From: Methanomicrobiales archaeon
GTDB lineage: Archaea; Halobacteriota; Methanomicrobia; Methanomicrobiales; JACTUA01
Assembly: GCA_028678555.1 (NCBI GenBank)
Contig: JAJRDF010000045.1
Coordinates: forward strand, 1 to 8,948
Direction of reading: 5' to 3'
Length of the DNA: 8,948 nt
Shown one piece after another: positions 1-5,602 of this stretch; the stretch's first letter is position 1, and the number at the start of each line of letters is the position of its first letter. The notes under the pieces were generated by a model. The model was not told where the DNA came from. It worked only from the letters and a program-made list of their open reading frames with translations, and made no database searches. Made by a program: the position numbers and the translations under genes.

Positions 1-73
1 CCGGAGGAAGGTTGCCCACGGGGCGGCCGGCATCGGGGCCACCCGGTCGAGCAAGTACGTACCGCTGAAGTGA
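1..73 (+). CDS. rps19: 30S ribosomal protein uS19, C-terminal fragment (5' end outside window)
   Basis: Only the last 23 codons are present. They are read from base 2 to the TGA at 71-73 and give RRKVAHGAAGIGATRSSKYV followed by PLK. The GIGATRSSKYVPLK ending is the conserved C-terminus of archaeal uS19, a small-subunit head protein that binds 16S rRNA with uS13. Position supports the call: uS19 directly precedes uL22 in both bacterial and archaeal S10 clusters. The stop overlaps a possible ATG at 73 (TGATG), but the more likely uL22 start is six bases further on. The fragment is too short to judge anything else about the protein. Confidence 0.93.
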   Translation, partial: RRKVAHGAAGIGATRSSKYVPLK

Positions 74-74
74 T
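70..74 (+). promoter_or_regulatory. GTGAT-type ribosome binding site for uL22
   Basis: GTGAT matches the 3' half of the full archaeal Shine-Dalgarno consensus (GGAGGTGAT, complementary to the usual 16S tail ending AUCACCUCC). It lies 4 nt before the ATG at 79. No GGAGG lies before the competing ATG at 73 or GTG at 70, so this element favours 79 as the uL22 start. The site overlaps the uS19 stop codon. The 16S tail is assumed from archaeal knowledge and is not in the window. Confidence 0.5.
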
Positions 75-78
75 GGAC

Positions 79-540
79 ATGGGAAAGACTGGATATGCAG
101 TTCAGGTGCAGGGGGAGGAGTTTGCCCGGGCCAAGGCCCACGAGGTGGATATCTCCCCCAAGCATGCCATCGAGATCGCCCGGTTCATCCGGCGGATGAA
201 TGCCGACGATGCCATCGAGTACCTGGAACGGGTGGTGGCCCTGGAGAAGGCCATCCCCTTCCGGCGGTTCAACAAGAAGGTGGCCCACAAGCGGGGGCTC
301 GTCAAGGCGGCGAGCGGCCGCTATCCCGAGAAGGCGGCCCGCGCTTACCTCAAGGTCCTCGCGTCCGTGAAGAAGAACGCCGAGTACACCGGCCTTGACG
401 CGGCCAACCTGAAGATTATTCACGTCTCGGCGAACCGGGGGCGGGGATTCGATTCCTTCATGCCCCGGGCCATGGGCAGGGCGACACCGAAGCGGCGCGA
501 GCGGGTGAACATCGAGATCATCGTGAAGGAGGTGGAGTGA
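79..540 (+). CDS. rpl22: 50S ribosomal protein uL22
   Basis: This 153-residue protein has the archaeal uL22 pattern. An N-terminal strand (MGKTGYAVQV) is followed by the DISPKHAIEIARFIR helix (24-38), the KAIPFRRFNKKVAHKRGL core (58-74), RYPEKAA (81-87), and the long beta-hairpin with NRGRGFDSFMPRAMGRATPKRR (119-140). In the family, this hairpin reaches the narrow part of the peptide exit tunnel and contacts several 23S rRNA domains. Starts at GTG 70 and ATG 73 are in frame. ATG 79 is preferred because GTGAT lies 4 nt upstream and the N-terminus then aligns with archaeal homologues as I remember them. The last codons (AAG GAG GTG GAG) also form the uS3 ribosome binding site, so translation of the two genes is probably coupled. 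Confidence 0.96.
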   Translation: MGKTGYAVQVQGEEFARAKAHEVDISPKHAIEIARFIRRMNADDAIEYLERVVALEKAIPFRRFNKKVAHKRGLVKAASGRYPEKAARAYLKVLASVKKNAEYTGLDAANLKIIHVSANRGRGFDSFMPRAMGRATPKRRERVNIEIIVKEVE

Positions 541-542
541 TG
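528..542 (+). promoter_or_regulatory. uL22/uS3 junction: consensus SD GGAGGTG with overlapping TGATG stop-start
   Basis: The 15-mer GGAGGTGGAGTGATG contains a 7-nt Shine-Dalgarno match (528-534), a 5-nt spacer, and a uS3 ATG (540-542) that shares one base with the uL22 TGA (538-540). This fixes the uS3 start at 540, not at the in-frame GTG at 537. The identical 15-mer occurs at the uL24/eS4 junction (2824-2838). Confidence 0.85.
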
Positions 543-1250
543 GCAGTGGAGCGCAAGTTCATTGCCGAAGGGATCCGCCGCGCCCGGGTGGAGAAGTACC
601 TGACAAAGGAACTCCGGCGCGCCGGTTTCGGCGGCATGGATATCGCCAGGACCCCCCTCGGGACCCAGGTGACAATCTTTGCCGAGAAACCGGGGATCGT
701 CATTGGCAAGGGGGGAAAGGTGATCCGGCAGCTGACCCAGGATCTGGCCACCGGCTACGGCGTGGAATCCCCCCAGGTGGATGTCCAGCAGGTGGGTAAT
801 CCCAACTTCAATGCCCAGATCATGGCCGAGAGGCTTGCGAACGCCATCGAGCGGGGCTGGTACTTCCGCAAGGCCGGCCAGTCCATCATCACCCGGGTGA
901 TGGAGTCCGGAGCCCTGGGGTGCGAGGTGATCATTGCCGGGAAACTGACCGGTCCCCGCGCACGTGTCCAGAAGTTCATCCGGGGGTACATCAAACACGC
1001 CGGGGAACCGAGCCGGACGATCGTGGAGCGGGGCTATGCCGTCGCCATCAAGAAGCTGGGGGTCATCGGTGTGCAGGTGCGCATCGTGCCCCCGGATGCC
1101 AAGCTCCCCGATGACTTCCGGCTGGTCGAGGAGCCGCCCATCAAGGAAGCTCCGCCGCAGCTGGTGGTCACGGAGATCGGCGAGGATGTGGACGCGGAAC
1201 TGGCGGCAGAAGTCGAGCCAATCCCCGACATCGTTGAGGAGGAGACCTAG
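540..1250 (+). CDS. rps3: 30S ribosomal protein uS3
   Basis: This 236-residue protein of the small-subunit head lies near the mRNA entry channel. The N-terminal half holds the type II KH RNA-binding domain, with the signature IVIGKGGKVIRQL at 53-65 and the GKGG loop at 56-59. The uS3 C-terminal domain follows, including GALGCEVIIAGKLTGPRA (124-141) and YAVAIKKLGVIGVQVRIVPP (166-185). After about residue 186 comes an unusual acidic, proline-containing tail with roughly 16 Asp/Glu and only 2 Arg/Lys in 191-236. The start is set by GGAGGTG 5 nt upstream. Its last codons (GAGGAGGAGACC) form the binding site for uL29, which starts directly after the stop. Family identity is certain; any role for the tail is unknown. 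Confidence 0.98.
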   Translation: MAVERKFIAEGIRRARVEKYLTKELRRAGFGGMDIARTPLGTQVTIFAEKPGIVIGKGGKVIRQLTQDLATGYGVESPQVDVQQVGNPNFNAQIMAERLANAIERGWYFRKAGQSIITRVMESGALGCEVIIAGKLTGPRARVQKFIRGYIKHAGEPSRTIVERGYAVAIKKLGVIGVQVRIVPPDAKLPDDFRLVEEPPIKEAPPQLVVTEIGEDVDAELAAEVEPIPDIVEEET

Positions 1251-1451
1251 ATGGCGATCTTCCGGGCCAAGGAGGTCCACCAGTTCTCGGATGTGGAGCT
1301 GCAGGAGCAGCTCTCCAAACTGCAGGTGGAGCTCCTCCAGAAGTACGGCAAACGATCCGCAGGGGGTTCCCAGGAGAACCCCGGGCGGATCCGGGAGATC
1401 CGGCGCACCATTGCCCGGATCCTCACGGAGCAGGCAGCCAGGAGGGCATGA
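1251..1451 (+). CDS. rpl29: 50S ribosomal protein uL29
   Basis: This 66-residue protein is predicted to form the two-helix hairpin typical of uL29. It begins MAIFRAKEVHQFSDVELQEQ, continues with a leucine-spaced helix (LSKLQVELLQKYGKR, 22-36), and ends with the NPGRIREIRRTIARILTEQ motif (43-61). Archaeal uL29 sits at the polypeptide exit site beside uL23, where signal recognition particle and SecY dock. The length is normal for the family. It begins with zero spacing after the uS3 stop and has a GAGGAGG site about 7-10 nt upstream. Its own C-terminal codons (AGG AGG GCA) serve as the ribosome binding site of rnp1. Confidence 0.96.
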   Translation: MAIFRAKEVHQFSDVELQEQLSKLQVELLQKYGKRSAGGSQENPGRIREIRRTIARILTEQAARRA

Positions 1452-1452
1452 G

Positions 1453-1728
1453 ATGATCACGCCCCGGAACCTGCCCCGGCACGAGCTGATCGGTCTCCCC
1501 GTGCGGGTGGTGGAAGCCACCAATCCCGCCCTCCGGGGGATCGCAGGGATCGTGGTGGACGAGACCCGCCAGATGATCGCGGTGGCGGACGGCCCCCGCG
1601 TGAGGAGGGTGGCGAAGGCGGCATGCGTCTTCCGGTTCACCCTGCCCGACGGGTCAGAAGTGCAGGTTCCGGGCCGGGCCCTGGTGGCCCCGCCTGAGCG
1701 ACGGATTGCGAAAGAGTTGAGGAGATAG
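1453..1728 (+). CDS. rnp1: Ribonuclease P protein component 1 (archaeal Rpp29/Pop4 homologue)
   Basis: This 91-residue protein is a subunit of archaeal RNase P, which removes 5' leaders from precursor tRNAs. Rnp1 partners with Rpp21 and binds the specificity domain of the RNase P RNA. The sequence matches the Sm-like beta-barrel family: NLPRHELIGLPVRVVEATNP (6-25), the RGIAGIVVDETRQMIAV core (28-44), VFRFTLPDGSEVQVPGRAL (59-77), and PPERRI near the end (80-85). The start ATG at 1453 has GGAGG at 1441-1445, 7 nt upstream, and lies one base after the uL29 stop. The same reading frame stays open far upstream, but that part overlaps uS3 and uL29 and is not coding. This is the usual position for rnp1 in euryarchaeal ribosomal clusters. 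Confidence 0.95.
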   Translation: MITPRNLPRHELIGLPVRVVEATNPALRGIAGIVVDETRQMIAVADGPRVRRVAKAACVFRFTLPDGSEVQVPGRALVAPPERRIAKELRR

Positions 1729-1738
1729 AGGATAACAT

Positions 1739-2065
1739 ATGGCAAAAAATCTCGGACTGGATGTCACGCCCCCGCAGCAGGAGTGCGGTGACATCAACTG
1801 CCCGTTTCACGGCAGCTTACCGGTGCGCGGCCAGGTGATCACCGGCAAGGTCGTGAGCGATCGGATGAAGGGGACGGTTGTGGTGGCCCGGGAGTACCTC
1901 CAGTACATCAGGAAGTACAACCGGTATGAGAAACGGACCTCAAAGATCCATGCCCACAACCCCCCGTGTCTCGGAGCGCGGGAGGGGGATGAGGTGACCA
2001 TTGCAGAGTGCAGGCCCCTCTCCAAGACCAAGGCGTACGTGGTGGTGGAGGTGACGCGGCCATGA
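1739..2065 (+). CDS. rps17: 30S ribosomal protein uS17
   Basis: This 108-residue primary 16S rRNA-binding protein has the archaeal N-terminal extension CGDINCPFHGSLPVRGQ (16-32), followed by the OB-fold: ITGKVVSDRMKGTVVVARE (34-52), YNRYEKRTSKIHAHNPPC (60-77) and GDEVTIAECRPLSKTK (83-98). Cys16 and Cys21 belong to the conserved archaeal/eukaryotic N-terminal motif. The 10-nt gap before it holds an AGAGG purine stretch (1727-1731) rather than a full GGAGG at ideal spacing, so its own binding site looks weaker than most here. The ATG at 1739 is the only sensible start. Its final codons (GAG GTG ACG CGG CCA TGA) contain the SD of uL14 and overlap the uL14 ATG. Confidence 0.97.
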   Translation: MAKNLGLDVTPPQQECGDINCPFHGSLPVRGQVITGKVVSDRMKGTVVVAREYLQYIRKYNRYEKRTSKIHAHNPPCLGAREGDEVTIAECRPLSKTKAYVVVEVTRP

Positions 2066-2460
2066 AGGCGAAGCAGTCCTACATCCCGCGGGCACTGAAC
2101 ACGGGATCACGCCTCGCCTGCGCCGACAACACCGGCGCCCGGGTGGTCCAGATCATCTCCGCGGACGGGTACCACGGGGTCCGGAGGCGCCAGCCCAAGC
2201 TGGGCCTCGGGGATCTCGCCACCGTCTCGGTGAAGAAGGGGACCCCGGAGATGCGCAAGAAGATGGAGAAGGCCGTCGTCATCCGGCAGAAGAAGGAGTT
2301 CCGGCGCCCCGACGGCCTCCGGGTCACCTTCGAGGACAACGCCATGGTGATTGTGAACGAGACCAATGAGCCCAAGGGGACGGAGATCAAGGGTCCCGTG
2401 GCCCGGGAAGTGGCGGAGCGGTTCCCGAAGATCGGCTCCATGGCCACCATCATTGTGTGA
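2062..2460 (+). CDS. rpl14: 50S ribosomal protein uL14
   Basis: This 132-residue protein is a beta-barrel component at the subunit interface. In the family it forms bridges to 16S rRNA and is the docking site of the anti-association factor eIF6/aIF6. Recognisable segments are GSRLACADNTGARVVQIIS (15-33), the basic loop YHGVRRRQPKLGLGD (37-51), VKKGTPEMRKKMEKAVVIRQ (57-76), and the uL14 signature around RRPDGLRVTFEDNAMVIVN (81-99), ending GSMATIIV. Length is normal for archaea. The start ATG overlaps the uS17 stop (ATGA) and has GGAGGTGA at 2046-2053, 8 nt upstream, implying coupled translation. Confidence 0.98.
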   Translation: MKAKQSYIPRALNTGSRLACADNTGARVVQIISADGYHGVRRRQPKLGLGDLATVSVKKGTPEMRKKMEKAVVIRQKKEFRRPDGLRVTFEDNAMVIVNETNEPKGTEIKGPVAREVAERFPKIGSMATIIV

Positions 2461-2470
2461 GGTGCGGACG

Positions 2471-2836
2471 ATGGCAGTCACAAAGAGTATCCAGCCGCGG
2501 AAGCAGAGGAAAGCCCGCTACACCGCACCCCTCCATGTCCAGGGCCACTACCTGTCGGCCCCCCTCTCACAGGAGCTCCGGGAGCAGTACAAGCGCCGGT
2601 CCCTCCGCGTTGTGAAGGGTGACACGGTGAAGGTCCTCCGGGGCGACGCGAAGGGTGAGGAAGGAATCGTGGACGAGGTGGACGTGGGCCGGTGCACGCT
2701 GACCGTGCACGGCGTCACGCTGACAAAGGCGGACAACACCGAGGTGCCCCGGCCGGTGCACCCGTCCAATGTCCGGATCACCAAGCTGAACCTGAAGGAC
2801 CCGAGGCGCGCGGAGCGCCTGGGGGAGGTGGAGTGA
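2471..2836 (+). CDS. rpl24: 50S ribosomal protein uL24
   Basis: This 121-residue protein is an early assembly initiator of the large subunit that ends up near the tunnel exit. The N-terminus is the archaeal/eukaryotic type (IQPRKQRKARYTAPLHVQGH, 7-26, and LREQYKRRSLRV, 36-47). It is followed by the KOW motif (VVKGDTVKVLRGDAKGEEG, 47-65) and the VHPSNVRITKLNL strand (97-109). The reading frame extends upstream of 2471, but that part overlaps uL14. ATG 2471 has GAGGTG at 2459-2464 with a 6-nt spacer and gives the expected N-terminus. Its last codons (GAG GTG GAG TGA) double as the SD and overlap junction for eS4. Confidence 0.97.
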   Translation: MAVTKSIQPRKQRKARYTAPLHVQGHYLSAPLSQELREQYKRRSLRVVKGDTVKVLRGDAKGEEGIVDEVDVGRCTLTVHGVTLTKADNTEVPRPVHPSNVRITKLNLKDPRRAERLGEVE

Positions 2837-2838
2837 TG
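2824..2838 (+). promoter_or_regulatory. uL24/eS4 junction: consensus SD GGAGGTG with overlapping TGATG stop-start
   Basis: This is the same 15-mer GGAGGTGGAGTGATG as at 528-542: SD at 2824-2830, a 5-nt spacer, and the eS4 ATG at 2836 sharing one base with the uL24 TGA. It sets the eS4 start, although the same frame is open from much further upstream inside uL24. Confidence 0.85.
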
Positions 2839-3567
2839 TCCCACTACCAGAAGCGGTACACGGCCCCTGACTCATGGCACATCGAGAAGAAGACGAACCT
2901 CTACGTGGTGAAGACGGCTCCTGGCCCCCACAACAGGGAGGCAATGCCGGTGGCGGTCTGGCTCCGGGACCACATGGGTCTCGCCCTCACCATGAGGGAG
3001 GTACGGAAGATCCTCATGGCCGGGGACATCATCGTGAACGGCCGGCCGTGCCGCGACCCCCGGCAGGGTGTGGGCGTCTTTGACATCATCTCGGTGCCGA
3101 AGATGAACAAGCACTACCGGATCCTGCTCAACAAGAAAGGCCGGTTCGTCTCCATCGAGATCCCGGCAGAGGACGCGAAGACACGCCTTGCGAAAATACG
3201 GAACAAGACGATCCTCCCCGGAGGCGTCATCCAGCTGAACCTGCGCTACGGGGCGAACGTCCTGGGCGAGCAGAAGCACCACCCCCGGGACTCGGTGGTC
3301 CTCTCCCTGGAGTCCGGCGAGGGGAAGAAGCGGTTCGCCATCCTGGACCACTTCCCCTTCCAGGTCGGGCACATGGCCATGGTCATCGGCGGCCGCCACT
3401 CCGGCCGCGTCGGGAAGATCGTGGAGATCCAGGCGAACCCGGGGAACATCCCCAACCGCGTGATCCTGGAGGACGAGGGCAAGGCCCGGTTCGATACCAT
3501 CGACGAGTACATCTTCATGATCGGCCGGGAGACGCCGGCCATGAAGGCATGGGGGATTGAGGAATGA
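2836..3567 (+). CDS. rps4e: 30S ribosomal protein eS4
   Basis: This 243-residue small-subunit protein is found only in archaea and eukaryotes and is unrelated to bacterial uS4 beyond the shared S4 RNA-binding fold. It has the N-terminal HIEKKTNLYVVKTAPGPHN segment (15-33), an S4 domain across about 38-90 (AVWLRDHMGLALTMREVRKI, then VNGRPCRDPRQGVGVFDIIS), the central eS4 domain with ILPGGVIQLNLRYGANVLG (126-144), and a KOW-like segment (VGHMAMVIGGRHSGRVGKIV, 177-196). It ends with FDTIDEYIFMIGR (219-231), typical of the family. Length is normal. The start overlaps the uL24 stop by one base, and the stop overlaps the uL5 ATG (ATGA). Confidence 0.98.
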   Translation: MSHYQKRYTAPDSWHIEKKTNLYVVKTAPGPHNREAMPVAVWLRDHMGLALTMREVRKILMAGDIIVNGRPCRDPRQGVGVFDIISVPKMNKHYRILLNKKGRFVSIEIPAEDAKTRLAKIRNKTILPGGVIQLNLRYGANVLGEQKHHPRDSVVLSLESGEGKKRFAILDHFPFQVGHMAMVIGGRHSGRVGKIVEIQANPGNIPNRVILEDEGKARFDTIDEYIFMIGRETPAMKAWGIEE

Positions 3568-4070
3568 ACCCGATGCAGAAGCTCCACATCGGCAAGGTGA
3601 TGGTGCACATGGGCGTCGGGGAATCCGGCGAGAAGCTGGTGAAAGCCGAGGACGTGATGAAGCAGATCACGACCCAGACACCGATCCGGGCCATCGCCCG
3701 CACCACGCAGCCGGCGTTCTCGGTCCGGAAGGGTGCCCCCATCGGGTGCAAGGTCACCCTCCGCGGGGACACCGCGGCGTCGTTCATCGAGACAGCCCTT
3801 TCGGTCATCGACCGGAAGCTGTACCGGACGCAGTTCGACAAACAGGGGAATTTCTCCTTCGGAATCGAGGAGCACACCGACTTCCCGGGCATGGCCTATG
3901 ACCCGGCCATCGGGATCTTCGGGATGGACGTGAACGTGGTCCTGGAGAAGCCGGGCGCCCGGGTGGCACGAAGAAAGGTGATGCCGCGGCGGCTGCCCCG
4001 TGCCCAGCGGATTACCCCGGACGAGGCCATCGCGTTCCTGCAGGAAGCATACAAGGTGGAGGTGCAGTAA
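3564..4070 (+). CDS. rpl5: 50S ribosomal protein uL5
   Basis: This 168-residue central-protuberance protein binds 5S rRNA together with uL18 and contacts P-site tRNA. Evidence includes the KVMVHMGVGESGEKLVKAED motif (11-30), TQTPIRAIARTTQPAFSVRK (38-57), GAPIGCKVTLRGD (58-70), and FGIEEHTDFPGMAYDPAIGI (99-118), followed by FGMDVNVVLEKPGARVARRK. The start overlaps the eS4 stop. ATG 3573 (fourth codon) is a possible alternative because the purine stretch GAGGA (3559-3563) would suit it better, a difference of three residues. The end (AAG GTG GAG GTG CAG TAA) carries the ribosome binding site for uS14. Confidence 0.97.
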   Translation: MNPMQKLHIGKVMVHMGVGESGEKLVKAEDVMKQITTQTPIRAIARTTQPAFSVRKGAPIGCKVTLRGDTAASFIETALSVIDRKLYRTQFDKQGNFSFGIEEHTDFPGMAYDPAIGIFGMDVNVVLEKPGARVARRKVMPRRLPRAQRITPDEAIAFLQEAYKVEVQ

Positions 4071-4071
4071 T

Positions 4072-4227
4072 ATGGGTGGCGAACAGGTGAAAAAATTCGG
4101 AAGGGGCGCGCACCAGTGCCTCCTCTGCGGCCGGAAACAGGGGCTGGTACGGCGGTACCACATCATGTTCTGCCGCCAGTGCTTCCGTGAATGGGCCCAG
4201 AAGATAGGCTTCAAGAAGATGGACTGA
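4072..4227 (+). CDS. rps14: 30S ribosomal protein uS14, zinc-binding type
   Basis: This 51-residue protein is short, as expected for archaeal uS14. It has two CXXC knuckles, Cys16-Leu-Leu-Cys19 and Cys34-Arg-Gln-Cys37, which in the family hold one zinc ion. The spacer GRKQGLVRRYHIMF and the C-terminal FREWAQKIGFKKMD are the standard sequence. uS14 sits in the small-subunit head beside uS3 and uS10. The preferred start gives MGGEQVKKFGRGAHQC and has GGAGGTG at 4058-4064 with a 7-nt spacer, one base after the uL5 stop. The frame is open further upstream only as a shadow of uL5. All four metal ligands are present. Confidence 0.96.
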   Translation: MGGEQVKKFGRGAHQCLLCGRKQGLVRRYHIMFCRQCFREWAQKIGFKKMD

Positions 4228-4238
4228 GGAGGACCGAC

Positions 4239-4631
4239 ATGACGCGAACCAATCCCATCGCAGACGCGATGACGGCGATGAAGAACGCCGCAGACACCGG
4301 GAAACCGGACTGCATCGTGGAACCGGCCTCCAAGCTCCTGGGCGCAATGCTCCGGGTCATGCAGGAGTACAACTATGTCGCGGGCTTCGAGTTCATCGAT
4401 GACCGGCGCGGCGGCCAGTTCCGGGTCCAGCTGAACGGCAACATCAACAAGTGCGGGGCCATCAATCCCCGTTTCAATGTGAAGGTTGACGAGATGGAGC
4501 AGTGGGAGACCCGGTTCCTGCCGGCGAAGAATTTCGGCATCCTGCTTCTCTCCACCTCCCGTGGTGTCATGTCCCATGACAGCGCCCGGAAGGCAGGGAT
4601 CGGCGGGGAGCTGCTGGGGTACGTGTACTAG
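4239..4631 (+). CDS. rps8: 30S ribosomal protein uS8
   Basis: This 130-residue primary 16S rRNA-binding protein belongs to the platform/central domain. It opens with TRTNPIADAMTAMKNA (2-17), has GNINKCGAINPRFNVKVDEM (67-86), and ends with the strongly conserved STSRGVMSHDSARKAGIGGE (105-124) followed by LLGYVY, the rRNA-binding C-terminus. In bacteria uS8 represses its own spc operon by binding mRNA near uL5. I looked for an obvious equivalent structure near the uL5 start and cannot claim one by eye. The start ATG at 4239 follows GGAGG (4228-4232) with a 6-nt spacer, 11 nt after uS14. Confidence 0.97.
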   Translation: MTRTNPIADAMTAMKNAADTGKPDCIVEPASKLLGAMLRVMQEYNYVAGFEFIDDRRGGQFRVQLNGNINKCGAINPRFNVKVDEMEQWETRFLPAKNFGILLLSTSRGVMSHDSARKAGIGGELLGYVY

Positions 4632-4646
4632 GGAGTGAGGAAGGAA

Positions 4647-5171
4647 ATGGCAATCACACGAATCGTGAAGATCCCGGAGGGCGTCACCCTGACTCTGGAG
4701 GGGAGCACCCTCTCGGTGAAAGGCCCGAAGGGAAACCTCTCCCGGAACCTGCACTTCCCCGGCATCCGGATGACGGTCGCGGGGAGCGAACTCGCCATCA
4801 CCACGGAATCGGAACGCAAGAAGCTCCTGGCCATGGTCGGGACCTATGCCGCGCACGTGCGGAACATGTGCCGGGGCGTCACTGACGGCTACCAGTACCG
4901 GATGAAGGTGGTGTACAGCCACTTCCCCATCCAGCTGAAGATGGCGGGAAGCACCCTGGAGGTCCACAACTTCCTGGGCGAGAAGACCACCCGGTATGCC
5001 CGCGTCGAGCCCGGTGTGAAGGTTGCTCTGGGAAGCGACGAGGTGACCATCACGGGGATTGACAGGGAAACGGTGGGCAAGACAGCGGCGAACATCGAGC
5101 ACGCGACGAAAATCCGCGACCGGGACCCCCGGGTCTTCCAGGACGGGGTCTACATCGTGGAGAGGGCGTGA
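4647..5171 (+). CDS. rpl6: 50S ribosomal protein uL6
   Basis: This 174-residue protein lies at the base of the L7/L12 (P) stalk near the factor-binding sarcin-ricin loop. It has two related alpha/beta domains. The first is EGVTLTLEGSTLSVKGPKGN (11-30) to YAAHVRNMCRGVTDGYQYRM (67-86). The second is HFPIQLKMAGSTLEVHNFLG (92-111) to EVTITGIDRETVGKTAANIE (132-151). It ends with DPRVFQDGVYIVER. The ATG at 4647 is chosen over an in-frame GTG at 4635 because the GAGGAAGG purine site (4637-4644) lies directly before it and the N-terminus matches the family. The stop is 5 nt before eL32. Confidence 0.97.
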   Translation: MAITRIVKIPEGVTLTLEGSTLSVKGPKGNLSRNLHFPGIRMTVAGSELAITTESERKKLLAMVGTYAAHVRNMCRGVTDGYQYRMKVVYSHFPIQLKMAGSTLEVHNFLGEKTTRYARVEPGVKVALGSDEVTITGIDRETVGKTAANIEHATKIRDRDPRVFQDGVYIVERA

Positions 5172-5173
5172 TC
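5168..5173 (+). promoter_or_regulatory. GTGATC-type ribosome binding site for eL32
   Basis: GTGATC, complementary to the extreme 16S tail (GAUCAC) in the usual archaeal sequence, lies 3 nt before the eL32 ATG at 5177 and overlaps the uL6 stop codon. It stands in place of GGAGG, as at uL22, and argues against the in-frame GTG at 5168 as the start. Inferred from sequence complementarity only. Confidence 0.45.
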
Positions 5174-5176
5174 ACC

Positions 5177-5602
5177 ATGGCTGATGAGAAGAAGAGGCTG
5201 ATACGGGCCCGGGACGAGAAGAGGGCCCGGTTCCGGCGCTACGGCAGGGACGTGAAGAAGCGCCTCGCCGAGACCTGGAGGAAGCCCAAGGGGCAGCACA
5301 ACAAGCTCCGCCGGAAGGTCGGGGCCAAGGGTCCCTACCCCAAGCCGGGGTATGGGTCTCCAACCGAGGTCCGGGGGCTGCATCCCAGCGGGTACCGGGA
5401 CATGGTGGTGGCCACCCCTGCGGCGATAGCGGACCTGGATCCCAACGTGCACGCGGTGAGGATCGCCGCTGCCGTGGGCGGGAAGAAGCGGGCCGAGATC
5501 CGGGACCTGGCCGAGAAGGCAGGGTTCCGGATCCTCAACCCCGGGCCGACGGCGGCACCGACGGCCGAACCGGCAGAAGAGGAGGCGGTCAGCGATGAGT
5601 GA
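5177..5602 (+). CDS. rpl32e: 50S ribosomal protein eL32
   Basis: This 141-residue large-subunit protein is restricted to archaea and eukaryotes. After a basic, charged N-terminus (MADEKKRLIRARDEKRARFR), the family core is clear: WRKPKGQHNKLRRKVGAKGP (34-53), GYGSPTEVRGLHPSGYRDMV (58-77), then LDPNVHAVRIAAAVGGKKRA (87-106), and IRDLAEKAGFRILNP (108-122). The last 20 residues form a Pro/Ala/Glu-rich acidic tail (GPTAAPTAEPAEEEAVSDE) beyond the conserved core. The ATG at 5177 is preferred over GTG 5168 on N-terminus and spacing. The gene's last 8 bases overlap the start of eL19, and the tail codons GAAGAGGAGGCG supply the eL19 binding site. Confidence 0.96.
   Translation: MADEKKRLIRARDEKRARFRRYGRDVKKRLAETWRKPKGQHNKLRRKVGAKGPYPKPGYGSPTEVRGLHPSGYRDMVVATPAAIADLDPNVHAVRIAAAVGGKKRAEIRDLAEKAGFRILNPGPTAAPTAEPAEEEAVSDE

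Noticed and set aside
964..1452. Upstream extension of the rnp1 frame over uS3 and uL29
   Set aside because: The extension is a Ser/Arg/Trp-rich out-of-frame translation of uS3. Rnp1 similarity begins at MITPRN, where a good SD is present.
420..1745. A 441-codon minus-strand open frame opposite uL22 to rnp1
   Set aside because: Shadow of five overlapping + strand genes; low-complexity composition and no plausible start site.
3540..3620. uS8-type autoregulatory mRNA structure near the uL5 start, as in the bacterial spc operon
   Set aside because: No convincing helix matching a uS8 site could be identified by eye; a structure search would be needed to claim it.
3246..5102. A 618-codon open frame on the minus strand opposite eS4, uL5, uS14, uS8 and uL6
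   Set aside because: It lies wholly antisense to five certain ribosomal protein genes. Its translation is His/Leu/Pro/Arg/Asp-rich with no domain I recognise. Long antisense frames are expected in G+C-rich genes that rarely use TTA, CTA or TCA codons.
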